Assembly: GCA_003132865.1 (NCBI GenBank)
Contig: PKYZ01000425.1
Coordinates: 15,617-26,023 of the forward strand
From: Bryobacterales bacterium
Lineage (GTDB): Bacteria > Acidobacteriota > Terriglobia > Bryobacterales > Bryobacteraceae
Direction of reading: 5' to 3'
Length of the DNA stretch: 10,407 nt
Shown: in pieces, positions 1-6,027 of the stretch
How the letters are laid out: each line of letters opens with the position of its first letter
Numbering within the stretch: the stretch's first letter is position 1
Position numbers and translations under genes: made by a program
Notes under the pieces: generated by a model
Told to the model about the DNA's origin: nothing
Database searches by the model: none
The model's input: the letters and a program-made list of their open reading frames with translations, nothing else

Positions 1-61
1 GGACCAGGGGGTCCGCCCTACCAATCCGGCTCAAGTGGTTTTTCCCGTTGACCATTTGCAT
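1..61 (-). CDS. possible N-terminus of a further phage gene (partial)
   Basis: An open frame starts at ATG 59-61, or at the in-frame ATG 53-55, and reads MQMVNGKNHLSRIGRADPLV to the left edge without a stop. A purine-rich stretch (GAAAGAAG on the minus strand) lies just upstream and could serve as a weak ribosome binding site. It continues the direction of the phage block, where tail assembly genes normally follow the tail tube gene. About 20 codons are too few to identify it, and it could be chance. Confidence 0.3.
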   Translation of the reverse strand, partial: MQMVNGKNHLSRIGRADPLV

Positions 62-118
62 ACTTCTTTCGCGGACACTACACTGACGTAGTTCGGCAAG
101 CAGAATCAGGTTTAGTCC

Positions 119-168
119 TGCCCGCTGTGGGGCGGGCAATCTTGCCTGCAGCCGCCTTTTAGGCGGCT
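119..168 (-). terminator. two tandem hairpins after the tail tube gene
   Basis: Two perfect inverted repeats lie in a row. TGCCCGC (119-125) pairs with GCGGGCA (132-138) over a 6-nt loop. AGCCGCC (150-156) pairs with GGCGGCT (162-168) over a 5-nt loop. They follow the last complete minus-strand gene, so a transcription stop or an mRNA 3'-end protection element is plausible. Neither hairpin is followed by a run of T on the minus strand, so these are not classical intrinsic terminators. Confidence 0.4.
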
Positions 169-175
169 CCCTTGA

Positions 176-190
176 GATAGCAGTGCTATC
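176..190. repeat. 15-bp palindrome over the stop codon of the tail tube gene
   Basis: GATAGCA (176-182) and TGCTATC (184-190) are perfect reverse complements around one central base. The right arm contains the TAG stop codon of the upstream minus-strand gene (186-188). As RNA it could form a 5-bp stem with a 5-nt loop. It may be part of the hairpin cluster next to it, or a protein-binding site. Confidence 0.4.
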
Positions 191-1358
191 CAAACGCCAC
201 CACGATCTCGTTGTCTGCTGTCCCCTGCGCTTTCGATCCCTGGAATTTCCATTGCAGCCTGTTATCGCTGTCGTCGAACTCGGGCACTACCGGCACCACG
301 CTCATCATGTAGACTCCCATGACTTGCCCGGTTTGCTGGCCAAGTTGAAACATCACGCTTACCGGCGACTGCTGCCGCGCCGCCTGGTACAGTCCTTGTG
401 TCGCTGCGTCGTCCAGTTCATACAGGCTGAAGGCCGCCGTCACGGACCGCGGCCCCGGCGCAATAGCTAGCGGCAGGTTGGTTCCGAATTCCTTGGACCG
501 CATGTCCAGGCCGTTGTCTAGTTGGAGTGTCCCGCTCGTGATTGTGTAGAACTTGCCGGGCGTACTACCCAGCCAGGCCTCACCCATGTTACCCGGCACG
601 ATCGAGTAGTCGAAGGCGCCAATGGCTGGCTCCACGGGGAAGCTGTTCAGTTGTCCCATTCCCGCCGCGAAACTGGAACTGTCGATCAGGTCTTGCGCCA
701 TTCCCTCGAACTCAAACTGGTGAAAATCGCCATTCACCTTCACGGTCATTCGGTTGACTGCCGCGCCGCAGAGAATCCGCTGGAGCGCGGTGCTGGGATC
801 CCAATAGTCGAAAATGCTGACGCTCGGCAATTCTGTCGCCGGAAAATAAGAAACGCTCGGCGCGATCTCGGTGCCCGCGACCGGAACGCTGGAGAATGCG
901 GCGTTCACCTGCACGGCCGTCGCGCTCACGATTGCCGTGACAAACCGAATCTCGCCGTTACATGACACGCCTTGGCCCACCACAAGTCCGTGTGGCACCG
1001 CGAAGACCAGCGACGTGCCGCTTGAACCCGCCGCGGCTGCCCCTCCCGCGTACATCGCCGGAGCGGCCCCCATGCTGGCCTGAAATAGCGGCCCATAAGA
1101 TGGACCCGAACTCTGTCCCCCCCAGCTCGTCATGTAGGTTGTCACGTCGAAACTCGTCGTGCGCCGCAGTCCCGCGGGTATTCCTACGAACGTCCGGCTG
1201 CCCGTCTTGTCCCGCCGGTCGGCCTTCTCCAACTGATTCTTGGCCGTCAGCTTCACCGCCGGAAACCTGTTCTGCGCCGTGATCGCCGGCGTCTGTCCGT
1301 AGTCGCTTTCCAATCCCGTGTAGAAACGGTTGGCATTGGATGAAATATACGAAGCCAT
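186..1358 (-). CDS. probable phage major tail (tube) protein
   Basis: This 390-aa protein has no signal peptide or membrane segment. Residues 60-100 (a beta-rich start followed by GPLFQASMGAAP) resemble the opening of tail tube proteins of long-tailed phages. A Gly/Ala-rich linker (about 98-114) leads into a small beta-rich module (about 115-170, containing VPHGLVVGQG and GEIRFVTAIV) of the kind inserted in tail and decoration proteins. After that the pattern returns to tube-like beta strands (VNRMTVKVNGDFHQFEFEG, about 201-219). The ATG at 1356-1358 lies 4 nt after the stop of the tail-terminator-like gene, which is the usual order of neck, terminator and tube genes. The protein would polymerise into the tube of a non-contractile or contractile tail; no sheath gene is visible here. 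The assignment rests on position and composition more than on a diagnostic motif, and a minor tail or decoration protein is the alternative. Confidence 0.55.
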   Translation of the reverse strand: MASYISSNANRFYTGLESDYGQTPAITAQNRFPAVKLTAKNQLEKADRRDKTGSRTFVGIPAGLRRTTSFDVTTYMTSWGGQSSGPSYGPLFQASMGAAPAMYAGGAAAAGSSGTSLVFAVPHGLVVGQGVSCNGEIRFVTAIVSATAVQVNAAFSSVPVAGTEIAPSVSYFPATELPSVSIFDYWDPSTALQRILCGAAVNRMTVKVNGDFHQFEFEGMAQDLIDSSSFAAGMGQLNSFPVEPAIGAFDYSIVPGNMGEAWLGSTPGKFYTITSGTLQLDNGLDMRSKEFGTNLPLAIAPGPRSVTAAFSLYELDDAATQGLYQAARQQSPVSVMFQLGQQTGQVMGVYMMSVVPVVPEFDDSDNRLQWKFQGSKAQGTADNEIVVAFG

Positions 1359-1362
1359 AGCT

Positions 1363-1857
1363 CTAATCGCTCACTCCTACTTCGAAAGTAACCTTTCCTG
1401 CCTGGATGAAGTTTCGTCCGCCATGCTTCACGGGCCCTAAGGCCGCTTCATAGCAACCGGCGTAAAACATTCCTTCGCCCCAGTCGCCCCGGTTCTGATC
1501 CAGCACCTGGGTCACAGCGTCGACATACGTTTGAAGTTGATTCTCGATCCCTACCAGTCTGTCCTGTGAAACTCGCACCTCAATCGCCACAATGGCCTTT
1601 CCGGAGAAGTTCCGGAACTTCTCCTTGAGCTGGTTCACGATCTTCTCGCAGTACACGTTGACCGCCGGATACTGCACGTCCGTGCTACGCTCCGCCAGTT
1701 CAATCGATACGTTCTGCGCTAGAATCTGATTCTCTCCGACCGGCGGCAGAGTTACATCCTCGGCCTGAGCTAGCGTTGATACGCAGGCGTTCAGTCCCTG
1801 CGGTGCGCTAAGGAGCGCGACTACTTGCGCGGTGACCGTGCTGCCGACCCATGCCAT
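1363..1857 (-). CDS. phage neck protein, tail-terminator-like
   Basis: A 164-aa soluble protein of mixed alpha/beta pattern. A helix-rich N-terminus is followed by strands around YPAVNVYCEKI (about 63-73), AIVAIEVRVSQD (about 88-99), a helix (about 103-118) and a C-terminal strand (GKVTFEVGVSD). Size, fold pattern and position just before the tail tube gene fit the tail-terminator/tail-completion proteins that cap the tail tube at the head joint. The start is firm: ATG 1855-1857 follows AGAGAGGT at a suitable distance, and the stop of the gene before it lies only 3 nt upstream, so translation is probably coupled. No catalytic motif is visible. The functional name is inferred from synteny and shape. 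Confidence 0.5.
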   Translation of the reverse strand: MAWVGSTVTAQVVALLSAPQGLNACVSTLAQAEDVTLPPVGENQILAQNVSIELAERSTDVQYPAVNVYCEKIVNQLKEKFRNFSGKAIVAIEVRVSQDRLVGIENQLQTYVDAVTQVLDQNRGDWGEGMFYAGCYEAALGPVKHGGRNFIQAGKVTFEVGVSD

Positions 1858-1860
1858 TCT

Positions 1861-2625
1861 CTAACCTCTCTGAATAACTCGCGGCAACGCGCGAAGATAG
1901 TCTGGCGCCTGTCCGCTCCCAGGCCCCTGTCCCAAAGTGGACACTGGCCCTGCCTGGACCCAGACTTGATCCAACGCCAACGGCGACGTGTTCTGTAGCG
2001 CCATTGCCGTGGGCGACAGCCCAACATACACATTCCAAGCCGTCGCGTTGGCCGGTTGATTGACCGGCTGGGCCACTAATGCATTTCCTGCCGCCACCGT
2101 AAGGGTACTCGGATTGCTGGCCTGCCCCTCTTCACTTTCCACATTCAGCCACGACACACTCGCGCAGTAGGTCGTTGCCGGTTGACCGCCTGGAATTGAC
2201 GTCAATTGCGGCGGAGCTGCCTGCGGGATCGGGTCCGACACAATGCCGATCCCAGTCTGAATAAGCTTGTCCATGGCCCACTTCGCCAGTTGCTGGAATT
2301 GATCCCGCTTGCCCTGATAGCGGTCGTTCAGTTGATTGAAGTAGGCATCCTGATACACAAGCATCAGGGTTTGGAACACGTGCCAAAGCTGTAGCGGCGG
2401 CGTGACCACGATGTTGTTCAACTGTGGGTCCGGTTGGAGCCAGAACTGCCAGTCGTAGGTGTTGCTGCGTTGTAGAAGGGTCGTCACTTCGATCCCGAGC
2501 TCTTGCTGTGCCAATGCCAGTTTTTGGCTCAGATCGATGTTCTCCGTTTGCGCCGTGGCCAGCACAGAGGAGTCCTGACGCATGAGATCCTGCATCGTCG
2601 ATATTCCATCCGTGAATAGCGCCAT
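1861..2625 (-). CDS. phage head-tail junction protein with helical N-terminus and beta-sandwich C-terminus
   Basis: This 254-aa protein has two parts. Residues 1-130 are helical and rich in Gln and Leu, with an aromatic stretch (DWQFWLQPDP, about 58-67) and a long helix (about 80-125). Residues about 135-224 look like one fibronectin-III/Ig-like domain, with alternating hydrophobic strands, a Pro/Gly/Asn-rich stretch, and a final strand with WNVYVGLSP (about 197-205). The tail end (GQGPGSGQAP) is a flexible Gly/Pro linker. Position between the capsid and tail-terminator genes suggests a neck or connector role. Beta-sandwich additions of this kind are common on phage virion surfaces and are often thought to bind host or carbohydrate. 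I do not recognise the exact family. The gene begins 9 nt after the preceding stop, with GGAG close to the ATG. Confidence 0.5.
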   Translation of the reverse strand: MALFTDGISTMQDLMRQDSSVLATAQTENIDLSQKLALAQQELGIEVTTLLQRSNTYDWQFWLQPDPQLNNIVVTPPLQLWHVFQTLMLVYQDAYFNQLNDRYQGKRDQFQQLAKWAMDKLIQTGIGIVSDPIPQAAPPQLTSIPGGQPATTYCASVSWLNVESEEGQASNPSTLTVAAGNALVAQPVNQPANATAWNVYVGLSPTAMALQNTSPLALDQVWVQAGPVSTLGQGPGSGQAPDYLRALPRVIQRG

Positions 2626-2634
2626 TGCTCCGGC

Positions 2635-2961
2635 CTACTCTTTGCCCGGCTGTGCGCCGCTTTTCAGTTTGCGTAGCTCGTTGGGCGAAATGACCGTGAA
2701 TTGCATCCGCGACGCCGCCGCGAGTTGATCTGCTTGCCGCTTCGCCTCCGCCTTCTGCTCTTGGAACTCGCGCGCTTCCTCGGCCGTCGCCAGTCGCGCG
2801 GTGCCTTCCACTATCATCGTTGCCGCGATTCGCCGAGGAACCTCGGTGCGCACTCCTTCCCGTCCGCCATCTTGAGTCTCGAGGCTGACCAACACTACCG
2901 AAGGATCTTTTAGGCGTTCCTCCATCGCCCGAATCTTCTTGAAGTAAGCTTGTAAGTCCAT
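2635..2961 (-). CDS. small phage protein of the head module, unknown function
   Basis: This protein of about 108 aa begins MDLQAYFKKIRAMEERL, followed by a strand-rich part (PSVVLVSLETQDGG) and a charged, probably coiled-coil segment (AEEAREFQEQKAEAKRQADQ, about residues 59-78). The frame stays open up to an ATG at 3043-3045, which would add 28 residues and overlap the capsid gene by 8 nt. I prefer ATG 2959-2961: the extra residues are low-complexity and charged, and encode a strong DNA hairpin. A modest Shine-Dalgarno sequence (AAGAGA) sits about 6 nt before the internal ATG. The place directly after the capsid gene is often used for head completion or decoration proteins, but no family is recognised. 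Confidence 0.5.
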   Translation of the reverse strand: MDLQAYFKKIRAMEERLKDPSVVLVSLETQDGGREGVRTEVPRRIAATMIVEGTARLATAEEAREFQEQKAEAKRQADQLAAASRMQFTVISPNELRKLKSGAQPGKE

Positions 2962-2974
2962 GGTTGTCTCTTGT

Positions 2975-2996
2975 GGGGTCGGGCGTACCCGACCCC
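2975..2996. other. strong GC-rich hairpin just after the capsid gene
   Basis: GGGGTCGGG (2975-2983) pairs perfectly with CCCGACCCC (2988-2996) over a 4-nt loop, giving 9 mostly G-C pairs. It lies in the 76-nt gap between the capsid stop (3038) and the preferred start of the next gene (2961), right before that gene's ribosome binding site. On the operon strand no T-run follows, so partial attenuation, mRNA 3'-end protection or a processing site are the likely roles. On the plus strand it is followed by CTTTTCTGTTTT, so it could stop antisense transcription. Confidence 0.6.
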
Positions 2997-3037
2997 CTTT
3001 TCTGTTTTCGGCCTCAGTGCCGTTTCGCTTGTGCCCG

Positions 3038-3949
3038 CTACGCATTCACCTGAACGCCGAAGTTGTTCCGGATTACCGCGCAACCGTACAGTACGTCCAC
3101 CGTGAACTGCTGCGCCAATGTATTCGGCTGGTAGCTCATCACTACCCGCATCCCGAAGTTCCCCATCTCGGCGTAGTGCGCCACTGCGCCCGTGCCGTAC
3201 AACGGCTGCGGCAGTCTCCGGATGACCAGGCCAACCGCCGGCTTGGTGAAAGCCAGGTTGTGAGTCGTCAACGGCGAACTGCCGGTGTGCGCAACGAACT
3301 GCGACCGCATCACGAAAAAGTCCTTGATCTTTCCCACAGCGCCGTCGATCAAAGCCCGGAGTCCCGCTTCGCCGGCGGTCTGGAACTCGCTGAAGCGTTC
3401 GATCTGCCGCAATTGAGAATATGTTGCGGCGTCCACCACCAGGTACTTCGGCTCGGACGGCGGAACCTTCGCCGCAAATAGCGCGGTCTCTGCTTCATCG
3501 ATCACCGCTTCCACCAGCGGTGTCCCCGGCGTGCCCACCGGCGTGTTCGCCGAAAACCCGGCAAACAGGTTCAGCAGGCTTGTCTCGATGCTCTCTGCTA
3601 TAGCCACCACCGCCGGTTGCATGTAGACCTGCAGTAAGTCCGGAACCGCCAGCACTTTGGTCACATCCGGAATCTGAAATGTCGCTTCGGCGTGTGTGTT
3701 CAACACAATCTGCGCATTCCCCAGATTCGGGTTCTGCGTTTGAACTGTTCCGCCTTCGGCTATGTTGTTGGCCACCAGCACCGGAGGAATCGGGATGTTC
3801 ACCGTATCCCCCGCCTGCGCCAAAACGGGTTCATAATCGCGGTTGACCAGGTTACCCATCACTAGGTTCCCGACCAAGGCGGGCAGAGCGTCTGCCGCCA
3901 CCAGCTTCACGATCGCGCTGGCCACATTAGCTGATGTAATTATCGCCAT
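3038..3949 (-). CDS. major capsid protein, P22 coat-like
   Basis: This 303-aa protein has the layout of the P22 gene-5 coat family (HK97 fold). It has an alanine/valine-rich N-terminal helix (residues 1-35), then a block with YEPVLAQAGDTVNIPIPP (about 39-56) that matches the 'GDTV.. .P' signature of these coats, a helical spine (about 105-130), and a C-terminal beta region ending in LYGCAVIRNNFGVQVNA. It would self-assemble with scaffold and portal into the icosahedral shell. No N-terminal pro-region or neighbouring protease is seen, in line with P22-type maturation without cleavage. The start is firm: ATG 3947-3949 has AGGAG (3955-3959) with 5 nt spacing. At 303 aa it is shorter than P22 coat itself (about 430 aa), so the extra inserted domain of P22 is probably absent. 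Confidence 0.8.
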   Translation of the reverse strand: MAIITSANVASAIVKLVAADALPALVGNLVMGNLVNRDYEPVLAQAGDTVNIPIPPVLVANNIAEGGTVQTQNPNLGNAQIVLNTHAEATFQIPDVTKVLAVPDLLQVYMQPAVVAIAESIETSLLNLFAGFSANTPVGTPGTPLVEAVIDEAETALFAAKVPPSEPKYLVVDAATYSQLRQIERFSEFQTAGEAGLRALIDGAVGKIKDFFVMRSQFVAHTGSSPLTTHNLAFTKPAVGLVIRRLPQPLYGTGAVAHYAEMGNFGMRVVMSYQPNTLAQQFTVDVLYGCAVIRNNFGVQVNA

Positions 3950-3994
3950 TCATTCTCCTAAGTTGACTAGGCTCTTTTGCCCGTCCTTTGAAAT

Positions 3995-4010
3995 CAGGCA
4001 TTCCTGCCTG
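3995..4010. other. hairpin just before the capsid gene
   Basis: CAGGCA (3995-4000) pairs with TGCCTG (4005-4010) over a TTCC loop, in the 67-nt gap between the scaffold stop (4017) and the capsid start (3949). It lies about 35 nt upstream of the capsid Shine-Dalgarno sequence. There is no T-run, so it may protect a processed capsid mRNA from 5' decay or mark a cleavage site. Confidence 0.45.
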
Positions 4011-4016
4011 CCGTGC

Positions 4017-4568
4017 CTATATGCCGCGCAGGTTTTGCGAAGCAACGCGCAGAATCTCCTTCCGCACCCGTTCCATCTGTTCGGAACTCATTCCCGGCCG
4101 GATCCCCTCTATGTCCACGCTCTCGGTACTTTCTCGCGGCGCCTTGTGCGCGGCGGTAATCCCAGATCCTCCGGATATCCGCGCCGGCAGGAACTCTGGA
4201 TTCTCGCTCACGAAGTTGCTCAAATATTCTTTGAGTGGCACTTCGCCTTCGTCGCCGTGCGCCAGCAGCCGGCCGTCCTCCGTGCGGAATACGCCGTCGT
4301 GCACCGCTCGGTATGCCAGGTCGACCTTCGCAACCCCCAGCCGTTGTAACTCCGCCCGGATGGCCGCGCCTCTCTCCGCCTGCTCCGCCGCCTGCCGGCT
4401 GCGCTTGCTCTCTTCTTCCACTTCGTTCAGCCGCCGCTCCAGTTGCTCGCGGCGTTTGCGTTCCTCCACGAGTTCCGTTTTGTAGGCCGGTTCGCTCTTG
4501 GCCTGCTGCTCCTGGAGGAACTCCTGAATTGCTTGCTTCACAATCGCTTGTACGTCTGTGTCTTCCAT
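4017..4568 (-). CDS. probable capsid scaffolding protein
   Basis: This 183-aa acidic, highly charged protein begins MEDTDVQAIVKQAIQEFLQE. Residues about 28-80 form a long predicted coiled coil dense in Glu, Arg and Gln (EERKRREQLERRLNEVEEES). A short ordered region (LGVAKVDLAYRAVHDGVFR) and a Gly/Ser-rich linker follow, and the protein ends in a basic amphipathic helix (MERVRKEILRVASQNLRGI). Position between the portal and coat genes and this composition fit a scaffolding protein that organises the coat and leaves the shell. The basic C-terminal helix recalls the coat-binding end of P22 scaffold. The frame stays open to an ATG at 4626-4628, but ATG 4566-4568 has an excellent AGAGGTG site and is preferred. 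No protease motif is visible. Confidence 0.65.
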   Translation of the reverse strand: MEDTDVQAIVKQAIQEFLQEQQAKSEPAYKTELVEERKRREQLERRLNEVEEESKRSRQAAEQAERGAAIRAELQRLGVAKVDLAYRAVHDGVFRTEDGRLLAHGDEGEVPLKEYLSNFVSENPEFLPARISGGSGITAAHKAPRESTESVDIEGIRPGMSSEQMERVRKEILRVASQNLRGI

Positions 4569-4571
4569 AAA

Positions 4572-4578
4572 CACCTCT
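4572..4578 (-). promoter_or_regulatory. ribosome binding site that sets the scaffold start
   Basis: On the minus strand this reads AGAGGTG, with the AGAGG core 5 nt before ATG 4566-4568. The longer alternative start at 4628 has no comparable site, so the 20 extra N-terminal residues are probably not translated. Confidence 0.7.
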
Positions 4579-4649
4579 TTTCCCAAGCCGCCCCAGCGCT
4601 CCGTCTCGCTCAGCGGCGGATACCGCACTAATTCGCGCCCAAAAAAGCG

Positions 4650-6020
4650 TTAGCTCTGTGCCTCAATCTCCTGCGCAATCTGAGTCTTGATCTCCTGCCG
4701 CACGTCCGATAAGAACTTGAACGCCAGTTTCTTGAAGACCTGCTTCTTCAGCGTCTCGGATTCGATTCCCAAAGTAAGCAGCTTGCGGGCGTCGTCTAGT
4801 TCATTGCTGAAATCGGCGATATCAAACTCGTCAAGCCCTGAAACATCGATCGAAATGTTGTCCTGGCGCGCCACCGCGATGGCTCGCAAGACTTGCTTCA
4901 TGGTCTCCTTCACCGCGTCCCCGTATGCCCGCAGGACCTCCTGCGTGATGCTGAAATCCCTCTGCTTGCTGGCGCCCGATTGGTGCTGGCTCGATGAATC
5001 CGACCCGGCCGCGTGCGTAAGCAGATAGGACACCCGGTAAATCTCGTCTTTGAGCTGGACCAGATTATCGGCTGCAATTTGGTAAACCTTGCCTTCCGGC
5101 TCGGTCCACCCGAATCGGTCCCCGGGAGCCAGTTGGATGAAATAGGAGTCACCCACGATCTGGTTCCACTCGCGGTCCGAGTAAATTACCGGAGAGGCAA
5201 ACAAACCCATCGTCAGCGCCCAGGAAAGCGCGTTCGACTTGTTGAAGTGCTCTAGTTGCAGCAGGGCCGCCTTGTTCATTAACCAGAGTCCCTCGGTCAC
5301 CCGCAACGGAAAAATCGGCACCCGGCTCTGGCCGGCCAGCCCATGCAGTCCTTCATCCACCAGCCGCACCTCTTTGTTCTTCAGTTGCTGATAGACTTGA
5401 TAATTCTGCCGGTCGTAGTAGATCCAGCGGGTCTCGCGAGTCCATTCGCTCTCGGTGACCTTCGACTTGCGGAGCGATGAAGTCCGGATCACCGCCCAGT
5501 CCAGCCCTCCGTGGTCGTCGTAGCTCCAGTTGATCAGTTCCTCCGGCGAGTAATCCGCCAGATACGCTCGCGAACGTCCAACCGCGTCCTCTTCCGCGCG
5601 GTTACTGACGGAAACGGGCGATCGTGGAAAATCCACTACGATATAACTAGCCCCTTGCACCAGCGTTTGCACGATCCGCTGGCGGAAAAACTCTGCGATG
5701 GAGGTGCCCTTCAGGTCGCAGTCCTCCGCAAATAGGTTGTAGAAGCCCTTTGCCGCATCGTCGTTACCGTCGAACAGCAAAGCCGCCTCGCGCCGCATCA
5801 GCGTCGCCGCGTACCAGTCGATAATCGAGCCAATGTAGTTCTCGTAGAACACTCGGCTCAGCCGCTCGGCATAGATATCGTTGGGCTCCTTGTGCCGCCT
5901 TATCAGGTACTCGAAGGCGTTCTCCCGCATCTGCTCGCCGCCGGCGTAAAGATCCCTGTACTTCTTCCACATCGCCTTCTTGGCGGCATACTCGGGATGC
6001 TCTCGGTCGATGTTCACCAT
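4650..6020 (-). CDS. phage portal protein
   Basis: This 456-aa protein should form the dodecameric ring at one capsid vertex through which DNA is pumped. The N-terminal 80 residues (HPEYAAKKAMWKKYRDLYAGG, then NYIGSIIDWYAATLMRRE) follow the pattern of DUF4055-like portal proteins. GASYIVVDFP (about 123-132) is the conserved 'G.sy.lvD.P' segment of that group. The middle is a beta/alpha wing. The region about 325-385 (KDEIYRVSYLLTHAAG, a Ser/Gln-rich patch, then a long helix) corresponds to the stem/clip and crown helices of portals. The gene follows terminase with a 7-nt gap, and its Shine-Dalgarno GAGG overlaps the terminase TGA, so translation is coupled. Length and synteny are typical. The exact family is my recognition and not a search result. 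Confidence 0.8.
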   Translation of the reverse strand: MVNIDREHPEYAAKKAMWKKYRDLYAGGEQMRENAFEYLIRRHKEPNDIYAERLSRVFYENYIGSIIDWYAATLMRREAALLFDGNDDAAKGFYNLFAEDCDLKGTSIAEFFRQRIVQTLVQGASYIVVDFPRSPVSVSNRAEEDAVGRSRAYLADYSPEELINWSYDDHGGLDWAVIRTSSLRKSKVTESEWTRETRWIYYDRQNYQVYQQLKNKEVRLVDEGLHGLAGQSRVPIFPLRVTEGLWLMNKAALLQLEHFNKSNALSWALTMGLFASPVIYSDREWNQIVGDSYFIQLAPGDRFGWTEPEGKVYQIAADNLVQLKDEIYRVSYLLTHAAGSDSSSQHQSGASKQRDFSITQEVLRAYGDAVKETMKQVLRAIAVARQDNISIDVSGLDEFDIADFSNELDDARKLLTLGIESETLKKQVFKKLAFKFLSDVRQEIKTQIAQEIEAQS

Positions 6021-6027
6021 CTGGTCC

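Noticed and set aside
1..185. Possible tRNA or attachment site at the left edge
   Set aside because: The hairpins here do not form a cloverleaf and no T-loop sequence is present. No matching repeat was seen near 7500-8060.
2962..3045. N-terminal extension of the 108-aa protein to ATG 3045
   Set aside because: The extra 28 residues encode a perfect 9-bp hairpin and low-complexity charged sequence. The internal ATG has a better placed ribosome binding site.
4641..4646. Run of six A (T-run on the minus strand) after the portal stop, as an intrinsic terminator
   Set aside because: No stable stem lies immediately before it on the minus strand, and the genes on both sides look co-transcribed.
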